Shown here: positions 24,301 to 36,300 of the stretch, one piece after another | How positions within the stretch are numbered: position 1 is the stretch's first letter | Layout: every line of letters starts with the position of its first letter | Assembly (NCBI GenBank): GCA_028564705.1 | Contig: JAPXFQ010002676.1 | Coordinates: 434,001-498,000, forward strand | Source of the DNA: Apricaphanius iberus | Taxonomy: Eukaryota > Chordata > Actinopteri > Cyprinodontiformes > Aphaniidae | Length of the DNA stretch: 64,000 bases | Direction of reading: 5' to 3' | The notes under the pieces: generated by a model | Database searches by the model: none | Told to the model about the DNA's origin: nothing | The model's input: only the letters and a program-made list of their open reading frames with translations | Position numbers and translations under genes: made by a program

Positions 24301-27300
24301 ACCTGACCTCGAGGGAGGTCACAAACACCGGCTGTTACGGGTCAAGAGCTCTGTGTCAACACGGTGTAGTGTAGCAAACAAAAGTGTTATCTAATTCTCT
24401 GTCTTCATACCTCTACGCCGTAGAGAAAAACAAATAATGAAGTAGCTTCTATGTGCAGCCTCAAAGCTCGAACACCTTATAATAAACCAGGAAGACTAGT
24501 AATGCAGCATGCTGTTGATTAGAATATTTCAGTAAAGCTAAGCTATGCTAAAACTTTCATTTAGTGACGGATTGTTCCTGGTAACCGATGTTAGGGTTTC
24601 TTTTACACAGAACTGACTAGTGAAACAGGAAGTCATTGTGAAAAGAAAAAAAAAGGAAGCCTCCCCGTCGGGGAATCGAACCCCGGTCTCCCGCGTGACA
24701 GGCGGGGATACTCACCACTATACTAACGAGGAGATGCTGAAAATGTAGCACAAGATCAAGCAAATACATTCCACCTTCATATCACGATGACATATTGTGT
24801 ACTCAAACAAGGAAGACCTAATGGCACCATTTTCTTTTTTGACTGCCAAAAATAACAAACATTAATTGTTTGTAAAGACGTTGCCTGACAAGTCCCTATG
24901 GGCATTTCATTGAAAACCATTCTAATATGTACATGTTTACATACTAATTTTCAGCACCACTGTGAACTACATTTATGTGATAGAATTATTTAGAAGTAAT
25001 TATGGTTAACTGATTAGTTATATTCTTACAAAATGCATCTACTGAACATGTCTGGTGGAGACCGTCAGAGTGCCTAAACAGACGTCAGTGAGCAGCATTT
25101 TGGGGGTGATTTAGCCTTGCTGCCCCAGAAACCAAGACTGGATAGGAGGGGTTGAAGAAGATAATCTCTGATTATCAAATACGATATAATATTAGGCATA
25201 GGAGGGTGAGTGGGAGTATTGCAAACACACAAATGAATATGATGTTCAATATGGGGGGGGGAAACTCAAGGGTTTCTATCTTAACTTCATAATCCTTAAA
25301 TAAAATACTGGACTTTTAACTGTAAAATTAATCACTTATAAGATATACATGTAAAAATAAAACATTTTAGTAAAAGAAAATAATTTAAAATCAGTCCGTG
25401 TAAAAGACGTTTGAAGTTTGTGCTGCAGGTCATTTCTCTGTGATCCACTGCCCTCTAGTGGACAATGTAAAACATTCAGCGATAAAGAATAAAAATCACG
25501 TGCGGTGTAACACAAAAAACTGTCTAAGTATTATATTATAGTTATATAGCCTATTTTATAGTTATAATAGTATTTTTAAAAGAGTGCATCAGTGTGTCAT
25601 GCATACCTGCAGGTTGTCTGTCTGACTGACATAGAGTTTCAGATTAAAGTAGTCTGGTCTGTTCTCCTGCCAAAGCTGGTTCACAAACATACACAAGAAT
25701 GTTGCATAATGAAAAGAGGGGAAATACAATCACTTGAATATTTCGTTATCAAAAATAAAATGGGAAAAATCAGAGTAAGTACCTTAATATGTTAGTATTA
25801 ACTTTGGGTTACTGTGATCAGGATTCATAACCACTGCATATTTTTTTTATCCTCTGCTTTCTAAAATCCTTCAAGTTAAATATATGAAATTATAATGCAT
25901 CTACATTTAATAAACATTGGAAGGAGATTTGATGCTGACCTTTTGATGAAGGGCACACAGCAGCTCTGCAAACCAATAGAATGACTGAAGTTCCCTGCAG
26001 ACCCACACAAAGTACAGCCTCTGTAACCTGAAGCCCCTCCAGCCATCACTTGGTGGACCACGGCAGGAAGAAAGACGGACATAGACACATGAATACTTGT
26101 AAACATTTTATGTTTGTATCAGATTTCCCCCCTACAACTCACAGCAGAGCATGCAGTACACAGGCAAACGGCGTAACACCAATTCCTCCAGCAACGCAAA
26201 GGCTGACATCGTAGTTGAAGACCTCCTCAGACGGACTTCCAAATGGACCGTCGACGTAAAGCCTGATAATAAACATTCACAGAAGTACAAACAAAGTCAG
26301 CCCAGACAGTACACTAATAAACGGTACCTCAAATGTTTATTCACTCTAATGTCTTTACCTTCTACGCAGTGAGACTTGAATACTTTTTTTCCGGGTCTAT
26401 AAAACTGAACCGTTAGCTTATTAAAATGTACCTGCAAGCAGCTAAATCCCGAAACGGTTGAAATTCACTCCGCACCAACAAAAACAGAACCTTGTTACTG
26501 GGTTGTCTGTGAAGCTAGTATTTCAAAAAAGTGTTAGCTTGAGTTTTTTTGTTTTTGTTTGTTTCACTGCTGCACATACAAGAACTCAATTTTTAAAACC
26601 TTTTTAAACTTGCCCTTAACATCAGTTTCATCGATTCAGCTAGTAGCGTTAGCACAGCCTGCACGTGGCATCCTTCACCATCTACTTTTATTCCTGTTCA
26701 TCTGCTTGAGACGGAAAGTAATTCCGAATAACAATATTTTTTTAATCTGGTAACTACAGGGCTGTTCCACGGTGCAAGCGCATATCAAATGCCACGCTTA
26801 CTTTGACAAGCCGGGTTTATTTCCCAAAAATTCGGCTTTTTAAACTGGGTTAACGTGAAGTTCTTGGGCAAGCCAAGCTTGCTAAGCAGCGGGTTAGCTG
26901 TGAGGCTTATTTTTATGGAGGACCAACTCTACCATAATTGAAAATAAATGAATAAATGTGGATGTAAATAAATAAATAAGTGAGGAAATACATTTGTAAA
27001 AACATAAATACATATAAAAAAATAATAAATTTGGGAATAAATATATACGGGAATAAATAAATAAATAAAATGTACAATATATTTGTAAATATATAAATAG
27101 AGAAAATTAAATATAGAATTAAGAAAATAAATCAGTTCGAAAATACATTTGTAAATGAATAAGTAAATAAAGAACTAAATAAATAAAAATGGTAATAAAT
27201 AAATAAATTGTTCAATACAATATTTTAAAATAATAAAGAACTAACTAAATAAATATATGTGGGAATACATGAAAGAACTTGCAACATATTTACACATTTA

Positions 27301-30300
27301 TTTATTTAACATTTTATTTTATTTTCATGTGTATTTTTTATTTACACATTTAATTATTTACATATTTATTTATTTATGGACACGTTGAAACATGACGTCA
27401 GGCACCCCCAGCCACTCTCTGGAGGGCAGAAAGACCTTTAGCTCCCACTGCCTTCCATTGTTATTATATGACAGCTGCCATTAGATCACTGCTACATGGC
27501 GGTTAAGAAAAAATCTATCAGCATGGTTAACATGTGTAGCACTGTAGGCTACAGAAATAGGGGGAAAATGACAATAATAATATTTAATAGGTTTCCAGCA
27601 GATGAAATATCTGCCATCCATGGCTGAGTTAGATGATGATCCATTCAGGGATCCAGTCTGATAAATGAATCTGCTCATCTCGCACAATGGAGGTAAGTTG
27701 ATGTTAATATATGTGTGTCTTCTTTACTTCTGTAGTGTAAAGTTGAGGCATGATGATCAAATAATGTAGATATCTGTAAACTGAACTTGCGGTGGTCATT
27801 TCTGCCCGTAGCTTGTCAGCTGTTTGAAACGGTCTGGAAGCTAACTCGGTGGGCTAGCTTTTAGCTATCTCAGCTTTCTCACTTGTTACTGGTTGTAAAA
27901 AAACGGCTGTTCCATTACATGTTGGCTGTAAGTTCATTATTTTGTTTCTTTACGAACGCCTGTTTAAAGCCATGGTGCTGCGCTTAGCCTGTTGGTGATG
28001 TCATGAGCTAGCTGTTTTCTACTACACAGAGCGCTAACGCAGCCTGTACAGTGTAAGCTGTCGGTTCGCCGTGAAATTGCTTCGTAACTCCGTAATGTGT
28101 TGTTGTCTCTGGGTTGTGAATATGTCTATGACATGTCAGTAATCTGGTGAAGTTGTAAATAGTGGCCTGTCGGGTGTTAAACTGGCTGAATGGTAACTAA
28201 GTTGTTGTGACTCAAACTGCTGTGTTGATGATCGATCGGTATAAAAATGTGTTAGTAGATTCGAGCACTGGGGTTTTTTCTAATGACTGTATGCCTTCTT
28301 GGTTCTGCTGTGTAAAGTTGAGGCATGTTGATCTTATAATTGTAGATTTCTCCATACTAAACTGTCGGTGGTAATATCTGATGAGTTTCTTCCCGTAGCT
28401 TGTTAGTAAACAGTCATTTACGGTCTGGAAGCTTTGTGCTACATGCAGTTATCTTTATGAGGAGACTTTTTCGATTATCTGCCCAAAGATAGTTTAGGTT
28501 TTGTTTTGTTTGTTTAACTGTTCAACTGCGACCGCACGGCTTTGCATAGCGGTGTGGAAGCTTTTTGCCCTCCATTGTTGTACGCATGCGCGATAATACC
28601 CGGATGAAACCAATAACATTCAACGTGTCTATACATGTATTTATTTGTTGCCATGTTTATGTTTATGTCTGTATTGAGGTTTCACAAATCACAGAAAGGT
28701 TTCAGTGTCCATCTTTGAAAAAATATGAAGTCCAGTACTACATAATACCTATTTTGGGTCACTCTCAGGAATGTATTTCTGAGAGGTGATTACAATTTCA
28801 CCACAACAACTATAAATATATGCACAGCATGTTAAAGTAATATATTTGATTATATTGTAAACTTTTTAGTAGATGGACCCAAGTGTATTAGCTTATATCA
28901 TAGTCATCATATAAACTAATACACTTGCCATATGATGACAGACCGAATATATCTAGGTTCTCCAAAGAGTTTACAGTAAAATCAAGATATTTTTTATTGT
29001 TCGTACAGTATAGATGGCCCTTTGTGATGGAGGTTTGTGATCACCTCTCAGAAATAAATTCCTGAGTGACCCAAACATATGAAGAATTTGAATACACAAT
29101 ATATGCACAAAAAAGCATAAAACTAGAGGGATAAGTGTGTAAGCAATATCTAAAATGTTTTACCTTAAAAAAGAGAAAGAAATGCAGCAAAGATTGTACA
29201 CAGGATGTGTCAGATGCATTATCCACCAAACTGGGGTTTTCCATAGATTTAATAAAACAAGTAGGAGTAAATTATGTCTTTAGGGTAGGCCTATATGAAC
29301 AAATTGCTTAAAGAGCCAGCAGCTATATAACCAGCAGGTTTTTTAGCAGCTACATATGGACTGAAAAAGTCAGAGGTAAGTCGATTAAGAAAAAAGCATT
29401 CCTCTGAAACTGGTCAAGTACTAAGCTGAACCTCTAAAATTAATAACAGCCAAAAGACCACTTCCAAAAAATATGAAGAAAAAAGGCAATGACTTGAAAC
29501 TTTTGCACAATATTGTATATCTCAGATGAAGCGAACAAATCTCCTGCATCCAAGTATGATAAATATTCCACTGTTTGAGCTGAGGTGGGATACAGAAACT
29601 TAGATGTCTGAAACCATCTCCCAATCACTCATTCGCATAACTTCTACTTACACACTTGTGTCTTCATAAACGTATTTACCCCACAAAGTAATACAGTGAT
29701 TTAAGTTTTGTTCTCTAGTGCTGTCAAATACAGTAATGATTAACAGTGTTCACAACCCAAAATCATTCCAGAAAGTGTGACGAGGGAAGGTGTAATTACC
29801 CCTTGTGGCCACAGGAGGGCACTGTAATGCAACGTGTTCAATATTGCAAGAGGGTTTAGGAGTATGGAAATTTTTTTTTTTTTAGCTGGGATTGGCAACC
29901 CCTCCTTTCCCTCCTCCCACTCCTGAGATATCATCTGAAACTTTAAAGCTGTTACGACCTCAACAAAAGATTAAAGACAACAGAATGAGTGGTCAGCAGG
30001 TCATCACCTTTGACCTCTATACAGCCACTGACACTCACAGAAACCTACTTGGGGTATATCCTCTGTTGGACCACGGGAAGAATCTCCAAGTCCATCCTTG
30101 GCTGAGGAAGCAGCAGCTGTGTGAAGCGCTCTGAGGAGACGAGAGGAGATGTTGTGTTTTCATCACGTCCCGATTCATTGCTCTCCACTTTCTTTGCAGC
30201 ATGTCGTCATGGCATATTAGGGGGCCAAAACAAACAAAGCGGCTTCCCTTCCTGTCTTCTGAAAGGATGTCAGCATGGATGTGAACGGCAAGTGCAGGCA

Positions 30301-33300
30301 AATGCACGTGCGCCCTAAGGCCATTGCTTTGACTAAAGCCCACTTCCTTTTGATCTGGCTGCAAAGCAGGGCTTCTCTTGACATACACGTTTAACATTTA
30401 TTTAAAGTTTCCAGTTTAAAGAGGAAAAATATAATGAGCCCCCATTTTGAGATTCCTATTTTCGAATAAAATACCATTCCCTGTAACAACGATCCATTGT
30501 ACTTGTGTTTGTGACTGTGTGCCTAATCAAGTTTTCCAGCAGGACAGCAATATTATGGGAACAATGCTGAGGTAAAGTAAGATTCCCACATGTGCACACT
30601 CATGCACGGAAAATGCAGCTTTTCAGGAATGTATCGTCCCTAGAGAAAAGTGTAAATCAGTGGGGGTAACATAAACTGATCTCCATCCTGTGTGGGTGTG
30701 TGTTGCTGGTAGATAGTACCAGTCCAGTCTCCCACGACTCGCAGATGGATGCTGAAAGTTTCCTTGTTCACCGTGGGGCACTGTAAGGAGTTCAAGAGTA
30801 AGTTACAATGCAAATCCGTACAAGACACAATACGCACAGAAAAACATACAGCAACCATGTGAAATTTAAATGTGCACACAGTCCAAAACAAGGTATGCAT
30901 GGTGGAGCTGAAACTCTTTTCATTAAATTTAACAACGCACATGAGCGTGTACACACACAGCCTTTTTGTTGGCTGACAGCATTACTAGCCTCAGGGGTCT
31001 TTCTGCTCTCTGTCAGAGTGAGTTTCTAACCCCAAACACTAAACAGTACGCAACGCACCAAAACAGGTATCCATATCCACTGAGCTTTTTCTTTTTTCTT
31101 TTTATTTATAACCAAAACCTACAGCATATTTTAATGTGATTTTATGAAATCTGTTAAAATCATCACATAAAAACATCAACAAAGTTGTCTTAATGCATAT
31201 GCATATGTAGCATAATGGTTCCAACGAGGGATGCAACGATACCACTTTTTTCAAACCAATACGATACCGATACTTGGGTTTGAGTACTTGCCGATTCCGA
31301 TTACCAATGCCGATACTTCTACCACACAAAAAATGCAATGAATTCGAAGACAGGTTTTATTTTATTCTCTGTTTGTTACAAGTGTTTATGAAGTAGATTA
31401 AAAAAAACATATTAATAAAATGACCACAAAACGAAAATTTCAAGTGAAAAATAAATATTTTCTCTGAAATTAATGAAGAGTTTCCACATTTTAAGCATTT
31501 GTTCATGGTATCGGTTAGCTAACCGATTCCGATACGGGTACATTACAATGGTTTTGGCTCTGATATTCAATAAAAAGTTTCGGTATTGCTGCATCCCTAG
31601 TTCGAGCTTAGTCCTTTCAATTCTTGTCACATATTCTTTTTTTTATTTAGGGCTAAACTTTGACTTGGATACTCAAACCTATAACAAAGCTTTTTTTTTC
31701 TAAACAATTTCACTGTACTTACTGTACTGTTGTCTTATTAGGTGAACCCCCACCCAAATATCAACTCAAGCACCCTCTAACTCAATTTCTCCTAGCACTG
31801 AACATTTTATTTCCATCCATCCCCCGTTTTACTCTGACCAGCTTCATTATCTCTGATGAAGAACGTCATCCCCACAGCATGATGCTGCTGCAAACATAAA
31901 ATATACCTTAATGTGCAATAATACACATAGTGGGAACTGTATTAGCACCACTGCAGTAGGAAACCTCCAGTCTTTCTTATCTCTGAAAAGGCTTTTTCCT
32001 TTAAATAATTTTGGAATCATGTTTCACAGAAAAACCCATGAATGGGTGAACCTTAGAATTACTGTCTGGCCCTGTAGGACTGAGTGGATGAACATGTTTT
32101 TGGTAGGTTTATATCTATTCCTTACTATAATTTTGTGGTGGAGGTTTAAAACAGTGTTTAATTTGGTCTTGGTCTGTCAAATAAAATCTCAATAAAATAC
32201 ATGGAGGTTTATGGTTGTAATGTGACAAAGTGTGAAAATGTTCAAAGGGAATGAATACCTTTGCTAAGCACTGTGAGTATAAACACAGAAACCATGAGGG
32301 TCTCAGTATGTGTGTATAAGCAGAAAGCTATTTCTTTATCCTGTACCAGTGCAGTGTTTTTCTTGTGCTATGTAGAGCAAATCTGAAACATCAATAAATA
32401 GACTGAAACCTAATATCCCTGAACAACCCTGCTGCCAATCAAGAGTCACAGCACCCAGAAGTCATGTGGGACCCGGGATGAGACCAAAGTGCTTGTTCTT
32501 TGTGAATAAATGGAAAGATTAGGAACCTGTGAAAACAAGTGTCTATGCACGCATGTCTGTGGGCTGGTGCTGTGTCACGAGTGAGGAATGTGTCAGGGTC
32601 AGTCGGTCTTACCTTAGTCAGTGTGAAGGGGTGGTTCTCAAATGAAGACACAATTGGACAGTTAAGAACAATGTACTGGAAAACAGATTAAGATGGAGAT
32701 ATATAAGCATGAGGGAGCAGGAGAAATGTAAGATCCAAGATGGGGCATGTGGAGATAGTAGATCACAGTAACAGAGAAATGTTTGAATGAATTATAAAAT
32801 TGAGAAGTAATAAAAATAAACTGCTCACTAATGACAACATGTCCTCTCACCTGTCCAGGTCGTGCTTGGAAGTTCTTCTTCAGCATGCGCAACTCTATCA
32901 CATCACAAGGATGCCTGATGACGGTCACAATAGTAACAGGTGCGCTACTTCGGAGGTAGCGGTATAATCGTTCCACGCAGTAGAGACACAGGGGACCGGA
33001 CACCCAGAGCCAAGTCTATATACAGAAACACACCCATATACACACAGATAATGACACTTAACTGAAGGAGAGCACAAAGGTATTAAGCACTGAATATAAA
33101 CTTGGAGTGAAGATGATTTTATTTTTTCATTTTGATAACCATGTTCTACAACCCAAGATGCATTTAACTACTTTGGACTGGAGTAGTTATTAACCATCAG
33201 TATCTTCCCAGTAGTGGATAGCTCGACACACTCAGTTTGGGGTGGGGGGGGGATCTCCCAACAGACAGCTGACCTAATACCAAACCAGATTGTGACTTCT

Positions 33301-36300
33301 GCCATCTTAACATAGTGACTGTCAGTTGGTCTCTTTAGCGGTCCTTTGGTTATAAAACCCAGAGGGAGCAGTTTACAGATTACCCACAAAGACCAAATTC
33401 AATTCAAAGAAGATTGCTAATAGTATATTTTCACCATACAAATAGAAATGAGAAGTAATGAATAGCAAAGCATAGTTGCAACAGGATAGCATAACATTGC
33501 TTACTATAAACGTCTTTGAGTACGTTTCAGTTGTCTTGTTAGTAGGGCTTAATGCGATTATGAAAAGATGAATCAGCATTATTGTTGAATACTGCAATGA
33601 CAAAATGGACTGTGATTAACACACGTCTCGTTATTCTTTCCCTTCCATCACCTCAAGGTTCCCACCATGCTCCCAGAGTTTTCTGACCAAAAAGATCTGT
33701 ATCAAACTTGAAGTAAAGGAAACGTCTATCCAAGCGGCTCCTCTCACCCGCCGTGTCTCCATACACAATTTGTCTTTTAAGGATTCGTTTTGTGTCTCTT
33801 CCCTGTCTTTTTCAACCCCCAGACAGTTGTGGCAGGCGGCCGCTTGTACGGAGCCAGGTTCTGCTGGAGGTTTCTTCCTGTTAAAGGGAAATTTTTCCTC
33901 TCCACTGTCGCTACATGCTTGCTCAGTATGAGGGATTACTGAGGGATTGCAGTGGTTGGAGTCTGCATGATCAGGGCATAACCTCATATCAATGACTCAA
34001 CACAATCTGCTGGGATTCCTTAAATAAAAAAAACTTTTAACTGACTGGTATGTTTGCACAATTGTATTGAAATAAATTTTCTTGTAAAGTGTCTTCAGAT
34101 GACATCTGTTGTGAATTGGCATTATGTAAATAAACTGAATAGATTTAAGACATCCACAAATTATGACATTCTGAGCAGCGAGTAGCATAATTGATCAAAG
34201 GCATCCAGAGCAGAAGAGATAACAAGACATCGACATGAAAGAAGCAGGGCTTGTTGATGCGTATCTGTTGCCGTTTGCCAGCAACTCTTCCCGTTTTTTT
34301 ACAGTCAGTTGTTTGGCGACGTCTGCTTATTTCCCTCTAAATTACATATCAATCATGGCAACTTAACCACAGCTCCCGCTCAGCAACTCAATCAGGCCAT
34401 TCTGAGTACATACCCCCAGACTGTTACTCTATTGGTTCCTGAAATGACCGTGAAAACAGCCCTGTAGACCCGGCCCGATGAAGTGGAGACACACATATCG
34501 GGAAGGTCCTGTCAAATTACCCTTAAGTTACGATCGTGGAAACACGTCTTATGTATAAATGTCTGTTTTCAATTGCATAAATCAATTTACACTCCAAAAA
34601 AAAAAAAACAGGCAGTTAGAAAAACAATACAAAATTACCATATTAACATCATTTTTAATAGACCTCAGCATCTCTTTCATTTGTGTTTTTATGTTTTAAA
34701 TATTTGTTCTAAAGAACTTTTTACATGTAGACATTAAAGTTCGAACAAAAACGGATGTGATTATGAAATGAGTAATTAAGTACCATAAAAAGTTCTACAC
34801 TGCTGAGTTACCTATAACAGAGTAATTGCTCACAGCTTGAGTAAAGCCACGAGACTACATTCAACTTTTAAGGGGATTTTATGGTACCAGCATGTTGCCT
34901 AACAACCACAGGCAAACACATCATCACACAAACGATGTACATAGCCCCTCCCTCATACCTCTAATATTGAGACCAACTCCTTCCAACACTCCCAAACACT
35001 CAGAACACATGTAGAGCCCTTAAATATTTACACACAAACACCGACGAACCTGAGGGTAATGAGGTTCAAAGTTAGCATCCTCTCCACATCTGTTATCATC
35101 GTCTTCTAGCATGTCCAGATCATCAGCATGTTTCTCTGTGCTGCTCCAATTGGGCCTGAGGCAGCCAGGTGGGTGGGCCTCGATGTTGGTCTGATACTTC
35201 AGAGCTCCACTGGTGTAAAGCAAAAAAAAAGAAAAGTGACTGTGGGTTCAGCAGATAGGGGAATAAGCAAAAAAATTATTAAAAGTGGAAAAGCAAAAGA
35301 ATTCATAGTCCTTTTCTTTTTTTTTGACTATTTCATATAACCACAAATGTTAATGCATTTATTGGGATTTGATGTGATAGACCAATAAAAAGTAGAACAT
35401 AAATATGAAGTGGAAGGAATTAGAGTTTAATAGAGTGTCTTGAATTGAAAAGGACAGAAAAATCAACCAAAAATTGTTATATGCATACATATTCAGTCTC
35501 CTATTCTCTACTTTGTGGAACTCCCAAAAGTTTATTTATTTCGATAATTCAATTTAAAAGGTAAACTAAAATATGATACAGACTCATTACATACAAAACA
35601 AGACAATTTAAGCCTTTATTTGTCATAATTTTGATGATTATGGTTCAAAGTTTATAAAAAACCCAAATTCAAAATCTCAGAAAATTAGGGGAAGTTTACG
35701 CGACAACGTTGACATTTTCATTTGAATTTGCGGGTGCAAACGACACTGCATTTACACGATGTGGTGTGAGATCTGATCTAAACGACAGGCCGAATTGCTG
35801 AGGACAACCTTGGTTTTGCTAAAGAATGTTGATGTGTAAAGTGCCCCTAAGAATATTGGGAAAAGGTTTAATATTTTAGGCTCAAAGTGTCACACTCTAA
35901 TCAGTTACTTAATCCAGAACACCTGTAAAGAGTTCATAAGCCTTTAAAAGGTCTAGTTCAGCAGGAATTATAATCATGGAGAGGACTGCTGAACTGACAG
36001 TTGTGCAGAAAACCATCATTAATACCTTTGATAAGGAGGGAAAGCCTCAAAAGGTAAATGCAACAGAAGTTGGCCATTCAGAAGTGTTGGACACCTTCAC
36101 TAGGAATAGATTTAGGCTAGAGTTAGGGCATCAAGTACCACCACACACAGACGGATCCTGGACATGGACTTCAAATGCTGTATTCCTCTTTAAAGCTGCT
36201 CCTGGTCTGTTACTCAGTGGTCCAAAGTCTTCTTTTCAAATGAGAGCAAGTTTTGCACTTCATGTGGAAACCAAGGTCCAAGAGTCAATCACAATCACAA

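Larger units (their letters stand above)
26270..28750. other. nox4 intron 13, proximal part
   Basis: No exon recognised. Holds the AT-rich block at 26934-27376 and an imperfect duplication at 27719-27843 and 28294-28433. Confidence 0.5.

Noticed and set aside
26934..27376. A CRISPR-like or satellite array in the AAAT-rich block
   Set aside because: The repeats are 4-bp simple sequence without constant spacers, and the genome is a vertebrate.
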